Of a stretch of DNA of 33,058 nt, positions 1 to 7,353 are shown one piece after another. How positions within the stretch are numbered: position 1 is the first letter of the stretch; each line of letters starts with the position of its first letter. Both the position numbers and the translations under genes were made by a program. The notes beneath the pieces are model-generated. The model was not told the origin of the DNA, made no database searches, and saw nothing but the letters and a program-made list of their open reading frames with translations. This DNA comes from an uncultured Mollicutes bacterium (GTDB lineage Bacteria > Bacillota_I > Bacilli_A > Acholeplasmatales > Anaeroplasmataceae): NCBI GenBank assembly GCA_900547045.1, contig URFB01000001.1, positions 1 to 33,058 of the forward strand, read 5' to 3'.

Positions 1-232
1 TCTTTTCGGCAGTTTATCATGATTAATGAAAGGTAATGAACTACTTAGAATTAAGTTTGAATTGTTTGAATGGATTATGCCATAATGCAAATTAAGATAA
101 TCACCAGAATTATAGTTTAATTCGTCCCAGCTTAATGAATTTGTACTAAAATAAGTAAAATGATTATAAAAATTTACTTCTATCCAATCTTCTTCAAATC
201 CTTTGAACCTTAATTTTGGTACCTTATTGTTT
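1..232 (-). pseudogene. hsdS: 5' part of a type I restriction specificity subunit (HsdS), no start codon, cut by window edge
   Basis: The minus-strand frame is open from about 243 to base 1. It encodes the hallmark beginning of an HsdS target-recognition domain, VPKLRFKGFEEDW, followed by a TRD-like stretch containing SWDELNYNSGDY and LPFIN. HsdS chooses the DNA sequence that a type I restriction-modification complex methylates and cuts. No ATG, GTG or TTG lies between the in-frame stop at 244-246 and the conserved start, so this copy cannot be translated from its own start. That is typical of the silent cassettes in phase-variable hsdS loci, where a neighbouring tyrosine recombinase swaps S-gene ends. 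It directly follows such a recombinase gene on the same strand. The alternative is an hsdS gene split by prophage integration. The hsdS identity is fairly sure; its silent-cassette role is inference. Confidence 0.75.
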
Positions 233-1144
233 TTATTTGAGGATTAAGTTATCTAAGGTTTTAACAGCTTTTCTCTTAGTATTAAATTCACTATGTACAT
301 ATATGGAAATGGTTATATTTACTGATGCATGTCCTAATAGTTCCGATACAGTTTTAATATCAACTTTGTTTTCAATAAGCCTTGTAGCAAAAGTATGTCT
401 TAATGCATGAAAAGATGTTTTATTTATTTTTAATTTTTTCAAAAGTGTTAAATAAATTTTTCTGTAATTTCTTGGTTCGGTAGGAACAGAAGTAGAAGTT
501 AAGAAATAAATATCTCGCTTTGCTGGTTTTAATTTAATTAGAAAATCATATAGCGTATTTGATATAGGTATTTCTCTAAGACTATTGCTTGTTTTAGGTG
601 TAGTTATTGTTATTTTGGATTTTTTCCCTTTTTCACATATTCTTTGTAGAGTTTTATTAACAACGATAATTCGCTTTTTTAGGTCGATATCAGACCATTT
701 AAGAGCACATAACTCACCAATACGTAAACCTGTCATTAACGAAAGGATAATCCCACAATACTTTTGATTATCGTTACTAAGAATATAATTCATAATGGAT
801 TTTTGATCAGTTCTACTTAAAATTGCCACTTTCTTTTTCTTACTAGTGGCAGGTAAATCTAAATCAATAAACAAAGGCTGGTAACTATTTATTTTTGCAT
901 CACGTTTTAATGAAAGCTTAATAAGCAAAACCATTTCATGAATAACTGTTGTGGAAACTTTATTTTGTAGTAAAGAATCGCAATATTCTTGAATAATTTT
1001 ATTTGTTAAATCAGATATGGGGATTTTTCCTTTATCTTCATCTAAATGATTTTGAATAAGATTTGAATATCTTACGTATGTTGACTCCTTAAGGTAAGCC
1101 TTTTTTGCTTGAACATACGAAATCAAGCATTCTTTTAATGTCAT
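233..1144 (-). CDS. Tyrosine recombinase (prophage integrase or hsdS invertase)
   Basis: This 303-residue tyrosine recombinase carries out site-specific strand exchange through a covalent 3'-phosphotyrosine. The catalytic set is visible: Arg141 in TGLRIGEL, Lys164 in the beta-hairpin, His246 and Arg249 in HALRHTFATRL, His272 in LLGHAS, and nucleophile Tyr282. Residues 1-95 form an alpha-helical core-binding domain. There is no extra N-terminal arm-binding domain, so it is smaller than many phage integrases and closer to the stand-alone recombinases that shuffle hsdS genes. The start at 1144 is set by AAGGAGG (1154-1160). It is transcribed away from the phage and is followed without a gap by the hsdS fragment. 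It could be the phage integrase, given its place next to the repressor, or an hsdS shuffling enzyme that belongs to the host. Confidence 0.9.
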   Translation of the reverse strand: MTLKECLISYVQAKKAYLKESTYVRYSNLIQNHLDEDKGKIPISDLTNKIIQEYCDSLLQNKVSTTVIHEMVLLIKLSLKRDAKINSYQPLFIDLDLPATSKKKKVAILSRTDQKSIMNYILSNDNQKYCGIILSLMTGLRIGELCALKWSDIDLKKRIIVVNKTLQRICEKGKKSKITITTPKTSNSLREIPISNTLYDFLIKLKPAKRDIYFLTSTSVPTEPRNYRKIYLTLLKKLKINKTSFHALRHTFATRLIENKVDIKTVSELLGHASVNITISIYVHSEFNTKRKAVKTLDNLILK

Positions 1145-1160
1145 AAGTTTTTTCCTCCTT

Positions 1161-1201
1161 AGGCTTTGAAGCAGGAAAAAGAAGAACTGACTTCGAAGCC
1201 T
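1161..1201 (-). promoter_or_regulatory. Inverted repeat abutting the recombinase ribosome binding site
   Basis: AGGCTTTGAAG (1161-1171) and CTTCGAAGCCT (1191-1201) are complementary at 10 of 11 positions. In the recombinase mRNA they would form a hairpin that ends directly next to the AAGGAGG at 1154-1160. It could tune translation or messenger stability, or be a recombinase or protein binding site. The role is not shown by sequence. Confidence 0.5.
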
Positions 1202-1210
1202 TATGTCAGA

Positions 1211-1260
1211 AGAAAAACAAAATAAGAAAAAACGACTTAACTCAATCGAGATAGGTCGTT
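1211..1260 (-). terminator. Rho-independent terminator of the repressor gene
   Basis: Read on the minus strand, AACGACCT (1260-1253) can pair with AAGTCGTT (1238-1231), with one wobble. The second arm runs into a T-rich tract (1230-1211). It lies 10 bases after the repressor stop codon and separates repressor from recombinase transcription. Confidence 0.75.
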
Positions 1261-1270
1261 ATTTTAAATT

Positions 1271-1780
1271 TTAGAAAGGTAAATCTCCATCTGTGGAACT
1301 TGCAAATTTTTCTTCAATTAGAGCTCTTGTATAAGTTTTAATTAGATCTAATAAGACTTCGTCCAATTTACTATACTTTGAATTAATAAATCTTAAAATA
1401 TCTTCTGCAAATTGATGAATCGAATTATATTGACTACTAAACCACCATTGGCCACTTTGTTCATCGTAATTTAAAACTTTAGCTTTAATTAAAACCGCAA
1501 TTGCATATAGAATGTCATTTTCATTTGTTGGTATATTTTCTATATTGTTTGCTTTTGAAAAATCACCATTAAAAAAACTATTAAGGTCAATTTCTAATAC
1601 ACTGCAAATAGAAATTAAAACATCCATTTTAGGTACTCTTTCACCACTTACATAATGTGAAATTGCTGTTTTATCACATCCAACTTTTTTTGCAAGCTCA
1701 GTTTGAGACATATTTTTACTATCTAATGCTATCTTTATAACTTTACCAATATTTTCTTTTGCTTGGTCTAAATTTATCAT
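1271..1780 (-). CDS. Xre-family phage repressor with SSB-like C-terminal tip
   Basis: This 169-residue protein has an N-terminal helix-turn-helix of the Xre/Cro/CI type (about residues 11-66, with MSQTELAKKVGCDKTAISHY and SGERVPKM). The C-terminal half is helical and shows no Ser-Lys LexA-type autoprotease motif, so induction by RecA-stimulated self-cleavage is not evident. It is divergent from the early operon and has its own promoter (1831-1859) and terminator, as expected for the lysogeny repressor. The unusual part is the extreme C-terminus, STDGDLPF. It looks like the acidic-Pro-Phe tip by which single-strand binding protein docks its partners, and it resembles the tip of the phage DUF669 protein (IDDKDLPF). 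That functional link is inference. Start: ATG with GGAGG about 7 bases upstream. Confidence 0.88.
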   Translation of the reverse strand: MINLDQAKENIGKVIKIALDSKNMSQTELAKKVGCDKTAISHYVSGERVPKMDVLISICSVLEIDLNSFFNGDFSKANNIENIPTNENDILYAIAVLIKAKVLNYDEQSGQWWFSSQYNSIHQFAEDILRFINSKYSKLDEVLLDLIKTYTRALIEEKFASSTDGDLPF

Positions 1781-1811
1781 AAAACGTCCTCCGTCAACTA
1801 TTGTTGTTATT

Positions 1812-1840
1812 TTGTAAACTTTATATTTATATTGTAAACT
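1812..1840. promoter_or_regulatory. Operator-like direct repeats over the repressor promoter
   Basis: TTGTAAACT occurs twice, at 1812-1820 and 1832-1840, exactly 20 bp apart or about two helical turns. The second copy overlaps the repressor -10 element. The spacing and place fit operator sites for repressor autoregulation, although the half-sites are direct rather than inverted repeats. Confidence 0.5.
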
Positions 1841-1859
1841 GTTGCCATAATTGTGTCAA
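1831..1859 (-). promoter_or_regulatory. Sigma-A type promoter of the repressor
   Basis: On the minus strand a consensus -35 TTGACA (1859-1854) is followed by exactly 17 bases and a -10 TACAAT (1836-1831). It points into the repressor gene, whose start is at 1780. Confidence 0.8.
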
Positions 1860-2074
1860 TATCTATTGTTTATCTTTACATTTTTTTATTGTATAAGGCA
1901 ATAAATATTAAATTTCTTCATTATTCAAGACATATACACATTAAGGTAAAATTAAAGTAGGAAAAAAAGAGTGTAAGTTATTAGCGTTTAATATCTTATA
2001 TGAATAAAACCATAGTAATTTTATTTATCTTTTTTCTTGTCACTTATATTCTTGACTTTTGAATTCTTGCTATT

Positions 2075-2188
2075 GCAGCTGATCACTGCAGGCCCACATA
2101 ACAAGTAATCATAAAAATGAATAGCTAAATGCAGAAAGCTGTGGGAGTGGACTGCACATAAACGAAATGGAGTGTTTTTGACACCATT
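2075..2188 (+). promoter_or_regulatory. Structured leader of the early operon
   Basis: The region between repressor and first early gene (1781-2276, no convincing gene) holds nested complementary segments. GCAG (2075-2078) pairs with CTGC (2152-2155), CACT (2084-2087) with AGTG (2146-2149), and CCCACA (2093-2098) with TGTGGG (2140-2145). Together they form one interrupted stem. A second hairpin follows: AATGG (2166-2170) plus TGT pairs with ACACCATT (2181-2188), and it runs into CTTTTAG. The mix of conserved-looking, GC-richer paired blocks in AT-rich DNA suggests a cis-acting RNA. Weinberg and colleagues described DUF2800-associated leader RNAs in phages of this phylum; a DUF2800 gene lies two genes downstream, but I cannot match that consensus from memory. 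Confidence 0.5.
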
Positions 2189-2234
2189 CTTTTAGTGCGT
2201 CCTAAATCCATGTTGGCCATAAGCAGGTAATTAA

Positions 2235-2267
2235 CCTCCGTTTCGTAAAGAAATTTACATTCGGAGG
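2235..2267 (+). promoter_or_regulatory. Hairpin sequestering the ribosome binding site of the first early gene
   Basis: CCTCCG (2235-2240) is the exact complement of CGGAGG (2262-2267), which is the Shine-Dalgarno sequence of the TTG-started gene at 2277. Inside, GTAAA (2245-2249) and TTTAC (2254-2258) close a GAAA tetraloop. The hairpin would hide the ribosome binding site, so translation should need unfolding by a ribosome, protein, ligand or alternative pairing upstream. Confidence 0.75.
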
Positions 2268-2276
2268 ATTTTTATT

Positions 2277-2891
2277 TTGAAAACACGTAAAACATCAAGT
2301 AACCAAAGGCAAACTTACACTTATCATTTTGATAACGGAGACAAGGTAATCATTGAGCCAGGTAAGTCAACAACAATTTATGCATCAGGAGGTAGTGCGG
2401 TAGTAATCGATGAAACTATCACTGATGTAACAATCAAAAAGCTTCATTTATGTGACGATGCAGAAGTAAGGTCAAACCTTAAATACATCAATTGTGAAGA
2501 TGAAAAAAACAGAAAGAAACGAATTGGAAACAAAAAGCAATGGGCTAAGGACCATCCTGAACAACCACAGGAGTTAAATCCATACAATCATCCAGAAAGA
2601 ATTTTAAGTTTGGATTTCTTTGGCTCAAATGGTGATGAAGATTCGGATAAATCACGCTTGCAATATCAAATAGCCAAAGAAGCTGATAGCGATAATTGGT
2701 TAGAAGAAAAAATAGTAGAAGTTAGGGATTTTGTAGCTACATTACCTGAAACAATGCAACAAACATATGACCTTATATTTGTTAAAGGATATAAACAATG
2801 TGAAATGTGTAAGATGCTTGGCTTAACAAAAGGTACTGTATCGGAGCGAGTAAAAACTTTAGAGAAAAAGATCAAAGAAAAATTTTGCTAA
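2277..2891 (+). CDS. Sigma-70 region-4-like phage regulator
   Basis: The first early gene encodes 204 residues. The C-terminal 55 residues look like sigma region 4: a helical lead-in (LPETMQQTYDLIFVKGYKQ) and then a helix-turn-helix (CKMLGLTKGTVSERVKTLEKKI). The N-terminal third is probably beta-rich (DNGDKVIIEPGKSTTIY) and unlike a sigma factor; the middle is charged. A DNA-binding transcription regulator of early genes is the best guess. The start is TTG, chosen because the SD CGGAGG sits 9 bases upstream and no ATG is near. A rare start codon together with the sequestered SD (2235-2267) implies low or conditional translation. A small gene and a DUF2800 gene follow in the same direction. 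Confidence 0.7.
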   Translation: MKTRKTSSNQRQTYTYHFDNGDKVIIEPGKSTTIYASGGSAVVIDETITDVTIKKLHLCDDAEVRSNLKYINCEDEKNRKKRIGNKKQWAKDHPEQPQELNPYNHPERILSLDFFGSNGDEDSDKSRLQYQIAKEADSDNWLEEKIVEVRDFVATLPETMQQTYDLIFVKGYKQCEMCKMLGLTKGTVSERVKTLEKKIKEKFC

Positions 2892-2971
2892 CCCTAACTT
2901 TTTATTGGTTGTTCGGCCTTAGACCCAGAAGGATAAAGTACATAAGCCTTCTAGAAAGTTTGAGGCAATTT

Positions 2972-3193
2972 ATGAGAACAAAAAATCATAACATCCGCAT
3001 TAATGTAGCGGAACAATCTGGTGGAAACACTAATGTGCTTGAGAGCGTGACTGAGTCTATTCCTAAAAAGCTATTTAACAAATTATTTAATAGTAAAAGA
3101 AAAGTCTTGATCATTGCTCCTAGCGATTCTGTAACAGGAATTGAAATTTTTGAAAAGGGAGGTAATCAAAATGCCAGCACCAACAGGTCATAG
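2972..3193 (+). CDS. Small phage protein of unknown function, 73 residues
   Basis: The ATG at 2972 is preceded by TTTGAGGC and opens a 73-residue frame that overlaps the DUF2800 gene by 23 bases. A basic middle (KKLFNKLFNSKRKV) is followed by a compact hydrophobic segment (VLIIAPSDSVTGIEIFEKG). Small proteins with a similar ending are common ahead of DUF2800 genes in related phages, from memory of the families. A longer frame reaching back to 2885 has no ribosome site and overlaps the previous gene, so the internal start is preferred. Function unknown. Confidence 0.6.
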   Translation: MRTKNHNIRINVAEQSGGNTNVLESVTESIPKKLFNKLFNSKRKVLIIAPSDSVTGIEIFEKGGNQNASTNRS

Positions 3194-4319
3194 CAAATAC
3201 TCACCTAGTAAAAGTAAAACTTGGCTTCAATGCTACTTATCTCTCAAATTCAATGAAGTAGGAACTGATGAACCAAATGAAAGAGCTATTTATGGAACTG
3301 AATGCCATAACATAGGAGCGGCTCTTATATGTAAGTCCTTAAAATTAACTGATTATGAAGATACCAGAACAATTGATGACATTATTAAAGAATCAACCAT
3401 GTTTGATGATGAAATGATGTCTATTGCTAATGGTTATGCTGATTATGTCGTTAACATTTATGAATTTGAAAAGAAAAGAATCGGACGTGATCCATTTGTA
3501 GTTGTAGAACAACACCTAGATATGGATTTTGATTCTGATGCTGGTGGAACTTTGGATTGTGGAATCGTTGCAGGTGATACCTTAACCGTAGTTGATTTAA
3601 AAACTGGAAGAGGGCCTGTTTATGCTTACGATTTCCAAATGAATTTATTTAATCCACAGCTTGGGTTGTATGCTTTATATTTTTACAAAACGTTCAAGGA
3701 TATTTATCCTGAGGTTAATAAGATAAGGCTTTGTATTTATCAGCCAGTTATTAATAACACTAATGAATTCGAGATGTCTCTTGAAGAATTATTAAATTTT
3801 GAAAAAGACATTTTAATTCCAGCAGTAGCTAAAACAAAAGAACCTAATCCTGAAGCTCATCCAGGAGATTATTGTAAATATTGTGCTGGTGCAGCCTTAT
3901 GCAATAAAAGGTCAGAATTATTAAATCAAATAGATACTTCAAAAGAAAAATTAACTGATGAAGAAATAGAAAAGCTACTACCTAATTTGGATTTGATTAT
4001 TCAATATTGTACTGATTTAAAGGATTTTGCACTTAAAAAAGCTCTTAATGGTCATAAATGGTCAGGTTTAAAACTTGTTAGAGGTAAAGGCTCAAGAAAG
4101 ATAATTAATGAAGCTGCAGTTATTAAGGTTTGTGAAGAAGTTGGTGTTGATCCTTATGCTAATAAAAAGTTGGCAGGAATTACCGAGTTAAATAAAAGAC
4201 TTGGTAAGGAAAAGAATAAGATTACATCTTATTTAGAAATGCAAGAAGGAGCTATTTCATTAGTTCCTGATAATGATCCAAGAGAAGAAATTAATGTAAC
4301 TAAGGAGGAAGAAAAATAA
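3171..4319 (+). CDS. DUF2800 protein, Cas4/RecB-like PD-(D/E)XK nuclease
   Basis: This 382-residue protein carries a RecB/Cas4-type nuclease core. There is an early His/Glu region (GTECHNIGAAL), an acidic segment (GGTLDCGIVAG), and the catalytic motif VVDLKTGRG (D-x-K). A C-terminal cysteine cluster (CKYCAGAALC) would complete an iron-sulfur cluster as in Cas4 and AddB. It is expected to resect DNA ends for phage recombination, together with the neighbouring ATPase and DUF669 protein. The start at 3171 (MPAPTGHSKYSPSK) is set by GGGAGG ten bases upstream; a longer frame from 3141 lacks a site. It overlaps the next ATG by one base (TAATG), which suggests coupled translation. Confidence 0.85.
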   Translation: MPAPTGHSKYSPSKSKTWLQCYLSLKFNEVGTDEPNERAIYGTECHNIGAALICKSLKLTDYEDTRTIDDIIKESTMFDDEMMSIANGYADYVVNIYEFEKKRIGRDPFVVVEQHLDMDFDSDAGGTLDCGIVAGDTLTVVDLKTGRGPVYAYDFQMNLFNPQLGLYALYFYKTFKDIYPEVNKIRLCIYQPVINNTNEFEMSLEELLNFEKDILIPAVAKTKEPNPEAHPGDYCKYCAGAALCNKRSELLNQIDTSKEKLTDEEIEKLLPNLDLIIQYCTDLKDFALKKALNGHKWSGLKLVRGKGSRKIINEAAVIKVCEEVGVDPYANKKLAGITELNKRLGKEKNKITSYLEMQEGAISLVPDNDPREEINVTKEEEK

Positions 4320-5281
4320 TGTTGAATATTGTTACAGGTGTTGAAAAGACACCATTAAAAATTTGTATTTATGGTGCTGAGGGAGTTGGTAAATCTTCCT
4401 TAGCATCAAAGATGCCAAATCCACTATTTTTAGATACTGAAGGTGGAACAACAAGGCTTAATGTTCGTCGTATCAAAATAAAAAATTGGGACGAATTACT
4501 AAACACAGTTAAGGAAGTTATAGCTCAACCTGAGGTTTGTAAAACTTTAGTTATTGATACAGCAGACTGGGCAGAAAGTATGTGTATTGATTTCATTTGT
4601 AATAAATATAGAAAGGCCAATATTGAAGATTTTGGTTTTGGTAAAGGTTACACATATGTTGGTGAGGAATATGGTAATTTTCTAATTTTACTAAATAGTT
4701 TAATTGATGTTGGAATTAATCCAGTAATCATTGCTCATGGAAAACCTCGTAAATATGAATTACCAGAAGAACAAGGACAATTCGATAGATGGGAAATGAA
4801 ACTATCTAAACAAGTAGCACCTTTAATAAAAGAATGGTGCGATATGCTCTTATTCTGTAACTATAAAACTTTCGTAATAACAACTGAAAATAATTCTAAA
4901 AAAGCAAGTGGTGGTAAACGAGTAATGTACACAACTCATAATCCTTGTTGGGACGCTAAAAACCGCTTTAATTTGCCTGAAGAGTTAGATTTGGATTATT
5001 CTTCGATTTCACATTTATTCGACGACGTTGGGCCAACAAATCCTGTTGTTGAAGCGGTAAAAGAAGAACCAAAAGAAAGATTACTAGTAAGTAAAATCAA
5101 TGGAATGATTACTGAAGCAAAAGTAAGTGTTGAGGATGTTGTTAAAGTGGTTGCTTCAAGAGGTCATTATCCAGAAGTTAAATCAATTGATGAATATCCT
5201 GATGATTTCTTATCTCGTTGGGTTGTTCCTAATTTTAAGAAAATTGTAGAAATGATTAATGCAAATAAGGAGGCCAAATAA
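4319..5281 (+). CDS. Phage RecA-like NTPase (AAA_24 type)
   Basis: This 320-residue ATPase has a Walker A near the N-terminus (GAEGVGKSS) and a Walker B (TLVIDTADW). These are followed by a conserved His-Gly motif (IIAHGKPRKY) that is usual in phage nucleotide-binding proteins of this family. Such proteins occur beside a Cas4-like nuclease and DUF669 in many Bacillota phages and are taken to be single-strand annealing or recombinase loaders, related to the RecA fold. The C-terminal 70 residues are a charged helical domain. It is coupled to the DUF2800 gene (TAATG overlap) and 2 bases from the next gene. The ATPase call is firm; the recombination role is inference from neighbours. Confidence 0.85.
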   Translation: MLNIVTGVEKTPLKICIYGAEGVGKSSLASKMPNPLFLDTEGGTTRLNVRRIKIKNWDELLNTVKEVIAQPEVCKTLVIDTADWAESMCIDFICNKYRKANIEDFGFGKGYTYVGEEYGNFLILLNSLIDVGINPVIIAHGKPRKYELPEEQGQFDRWEMKLSKQVAPLIKEWCDMLLFCNYKTFVITTENNSKKASGGKRVMYTTHNPCWDAKNRFNLPEELDLDYSSISHLFDDVGPTNPVVEAVKEEPKERLLVSKINGMITEAKVSVEDVVKVVASRGHYPEVKSIDEYPDDFLSRWVVPNFKKIVEMINANKEAK

Positions 5282-5283
5282 TT

Positions 5284-5748
5284 ATGCCAGTAGATCAAAA
5301 TTTAATGGACTGGAATGATTCAATCGAATCTGATGGTCAAGAATTTATATTACTTGAAGAAGGTGACTACAACTATGTAGTTACTAACTTTGAAAGAGGT
5401 CGCTTTCCAGGAGGTCAAAAGATACCTGCCTGTAATAAAGCTACTATAACCGTTCAAGTAGATACTGCAGATGGTGTAGCAAGTATCAAATTTGATTTAT
5501 TACTTTATCGTTCAGTTGAATGGAAGATATCAGCATTTTTTAGATCTATCGGTCAAAAGAAGCATGGCGAAAAACTTGTTATGAATTGGAATAAGGTTAT
5601 TGGCTCTGTTGGTCGTGCTCACTTCAAACAAAGAAAATATACCAATCAAGCTGGTGAAGAAAAGGTAATAAATGATTTAGATAAGTTCATCGATTATGAT
5701 CCTAAGTATTTCTCTGTTGATATTGATGACAAGGATCTCCCATTTTAA
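5284..5748 (+). CDS. DUF669 protein, likely phage single-strand DNA-binding protein
   Basis: This 154-residue beta-rich protein matches the DUF669 family by its start (DWNDSIESDGQEFILLEEGDY) and by the segment ATITVQVDTADG. It ends in IDDKDLPF, closely similar to the acidic tip (D-D-D-I/L-P-F) with which bacterial SSB binds helicases, nucleases and primase. That supports a role as the phage's SSB analogue, in line with its place between a recombination ATPase and a helicase. AAGGAGG lies about 10 bases upstream of the start at 5284. No separate SSB gene is seen in the window. Confidence 0.8.
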   Translation: MPVDQNLMDWNDSIESDGQEFILLEEGDYNYVVTNFERGRFPGGQKIPACNKATITVQVDTADGVASIKFDLLLYRSVEWKISAFFRSIGQKKHGEKLVMNWNKVIGSVGRAHFKQRKYTNQAGEEKVINDLDKFIDYDPKYFSVDIDDKDLPF

Positions 5749-5762
5749 AGAGGTGATGCCTG

Positions 5763-7343
5763 ATGTTAAGACCATATCAACAAGAAGCAGTTAAGGCTAT
5801 TCATAAGGAATGGGACGATGGAAGAAAGAATGTTTTATTGGTTCTTCCAACAGGTACAGGAAAGACTGTGTGTTTTTCTCAAGTAATAAAAGATCAAATT
5901 AGTGATGGTTCAAGAGCTTTAATTATTGCTCATCGTGGTGAATTGTTAGAACAGGCAGCGGATAAGTTGAAAAGAAATAATTGCGTTGACTCGGCTTTAG
6001 AAAAGGCTGAGTCTTCATCACTAAATTCAATATTCCCTGTAACAGTTGCCTCAGTTCAATCTCTTTCACAAGTCAGTAGATTAAACAAGTTTCCTAAAGA
6101 TTATTTTAAAACAATTGTCATTGATGAAGCCCATCATGCAATGTCAGATTCTTATCAAAGAGTTTTACAACATTTTGATAGTGCTAAAGTACTAGGAGTA
6201 ACAGCGACGCCTGATAGAGCTGATCAAAGAAATTTAGGTCAGTTCTTTGAGTGTAAGGCTTATGAATACACAATGAGACAAGCAATAAAGGATGGGTATC
6301 TTAGTCCTATAAAAGCTCAGATGATTCCACTTGAATTAAATATTTCTAATGTTGGCTTATCAAATGGTGATTATGCAGTGGGTGAAATTGGTGATGCACT
6401 TGAACCTTATTTAAATCAAATCGTTTTAGAAATGCTTAATTATTGTAAGGGTAGAAAGACAGTTGTTTTCTTACCTTTAGTTAAAACTTCACAAAAATTC
6501 TGTGAATTACTTAATTTGCATGGCTTAAGAGCAGCTGAAGTAAATGGGAAGAGTAATGACAGGAAAGAAGTATTAGAAGACTTTGAAAAAGGTGAATATG
6601 ACGTTTTATGTAATTCAATGCTTTTAACAGAAGGTTGGGATTGTCCAGCGGTTGATTGCGTTATTGTTTTAAGGCCTACTCGTGTTCGTTCCTTATATCA
6701 ACAAATGGTAGGACGAGGTATGAGGCTTAGTCCAGAAACAGGTAAAAAAGAATTATTACTTTTAGATTTTCTATGGATGACTGAACGCCATGACCTTTGT
6801 AAGCCTTCTGCTTTAATTGCAAAAGATGAAGAAGTGGCGGCTAGAATCGATAAGAAAATGCAAGATAAAGAATCTGGTATTGATTTAATCGAAGCTGAAA
6901 CTGAGTCCGAATCAGAAATTGTAAAAGAAAGAGAAGAGGCACTTGCTCGTGAACTTGAATCAATGCGTAAAAAGAAACAAAAGCTAGTGGACCCTATTCA
7001 ATATGCTTTTTCAATTGCTGCTGACGATTTAGCGGATTATGAACCTACATTTACTTGGGAAATGGCTCCTGCTTCTGATAAACAATTAGAATATTTAGAA
7101 AAGCATGGTATTTATCCTGAAAGCGTAACTTGTGCTGGAATGGCTAGTTTATTAATTGAAAAACTTAAAAATAGACAAATTGAAGGATTAGCTACGCCAA
7201 AACAAATAAGATTTTTAGAAAGATATGGATTCCTTCATGTTGGACTATGGACCTTTGAAGCTGCAAGTAAGATGATTACTAGAATTTCAAATAATAACTG
7301 GTATTTACCAAGAGGAATAGATCCTAAATCTTATCAACCATAG
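5763..7343 (+). CDS. SF2 DEAD/DEAH-box helicase
   Basis: This is a 526-residue superfamily 2 helicase. Motif I is PTGTGKT (29-35), motif II is DEAH (121-124) and motif III is TATP (147-150). The second RecA-like domain has the conserved TEGWDCP and the arginine-finger motif QMVGRGMRLS (around 315-330). It should unwind DNA or remodel replication and recombination intermediates. The C-terminal region beyond residue 430 holds two related segments, DKQLEYLEKHGI and PKQIRFLERYGF. Each is followed by a helical piece, which looks like an internal duplication of a small motif also found in other phage nucleic-acid enzymes. It has an AAAGAGGTGAT site upstream and a 14-base gap to DUF669. Confidence 0.92.
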   Translation: MLRPYQQEAVKAIHKEWDDGRKNVLLVLPTGTGKTVCFSQVIKDQISDGSRALIIAHRGELLEQAADKLKRNNCVDSALEKAESSSLNSIFPVTVASVQSLSQVSRLNKFPKDYFKTIVIDEAHHAMSDSYQRVLQHFDSAKVLGVTATPDRADQRNLGQFFECKAYEYTMRQAIKDGYLSPIKAQMIPLELNISNVGLSNGDYAVGEIGDALEPYLNQIVLEMLNYCKGRKTVVFLPLVKTSQKFCELLNLHGLRAAEVNGKSNDRKEVLEDFEKGEYDVLCNSMLLTEGWDCPAVDCVIVLRPTRVRSLYQQMVGRGMRLSPETGKKELLLLDFLWMTERHDLCKPSALIAKDEEVAARIDKKMQDKESGIDLIEAETESESEIVKEREEALARELESMRKKKQKLVDPIQYAFSIAADDLADYEPTFTWEMAPASDKQLEYLEKHGIYPESVTCAGMASLLIEKLKNRQIEGLATPKQIRFLERYGFLHVGLWTFEAASKMITRISNNNWYLPRGIDPKSYQP

Positions 7344-7353
7344 GAGGATTTTC

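Noticed and set aside
2885..2971. Longer start for the 73-residue protein
   Set aside because: The added 29 residues overlap the previous gene, lack a ribosome site and include an unlikely hydrophobic/basic lead. The ATG at 2972 has GAGG in front.
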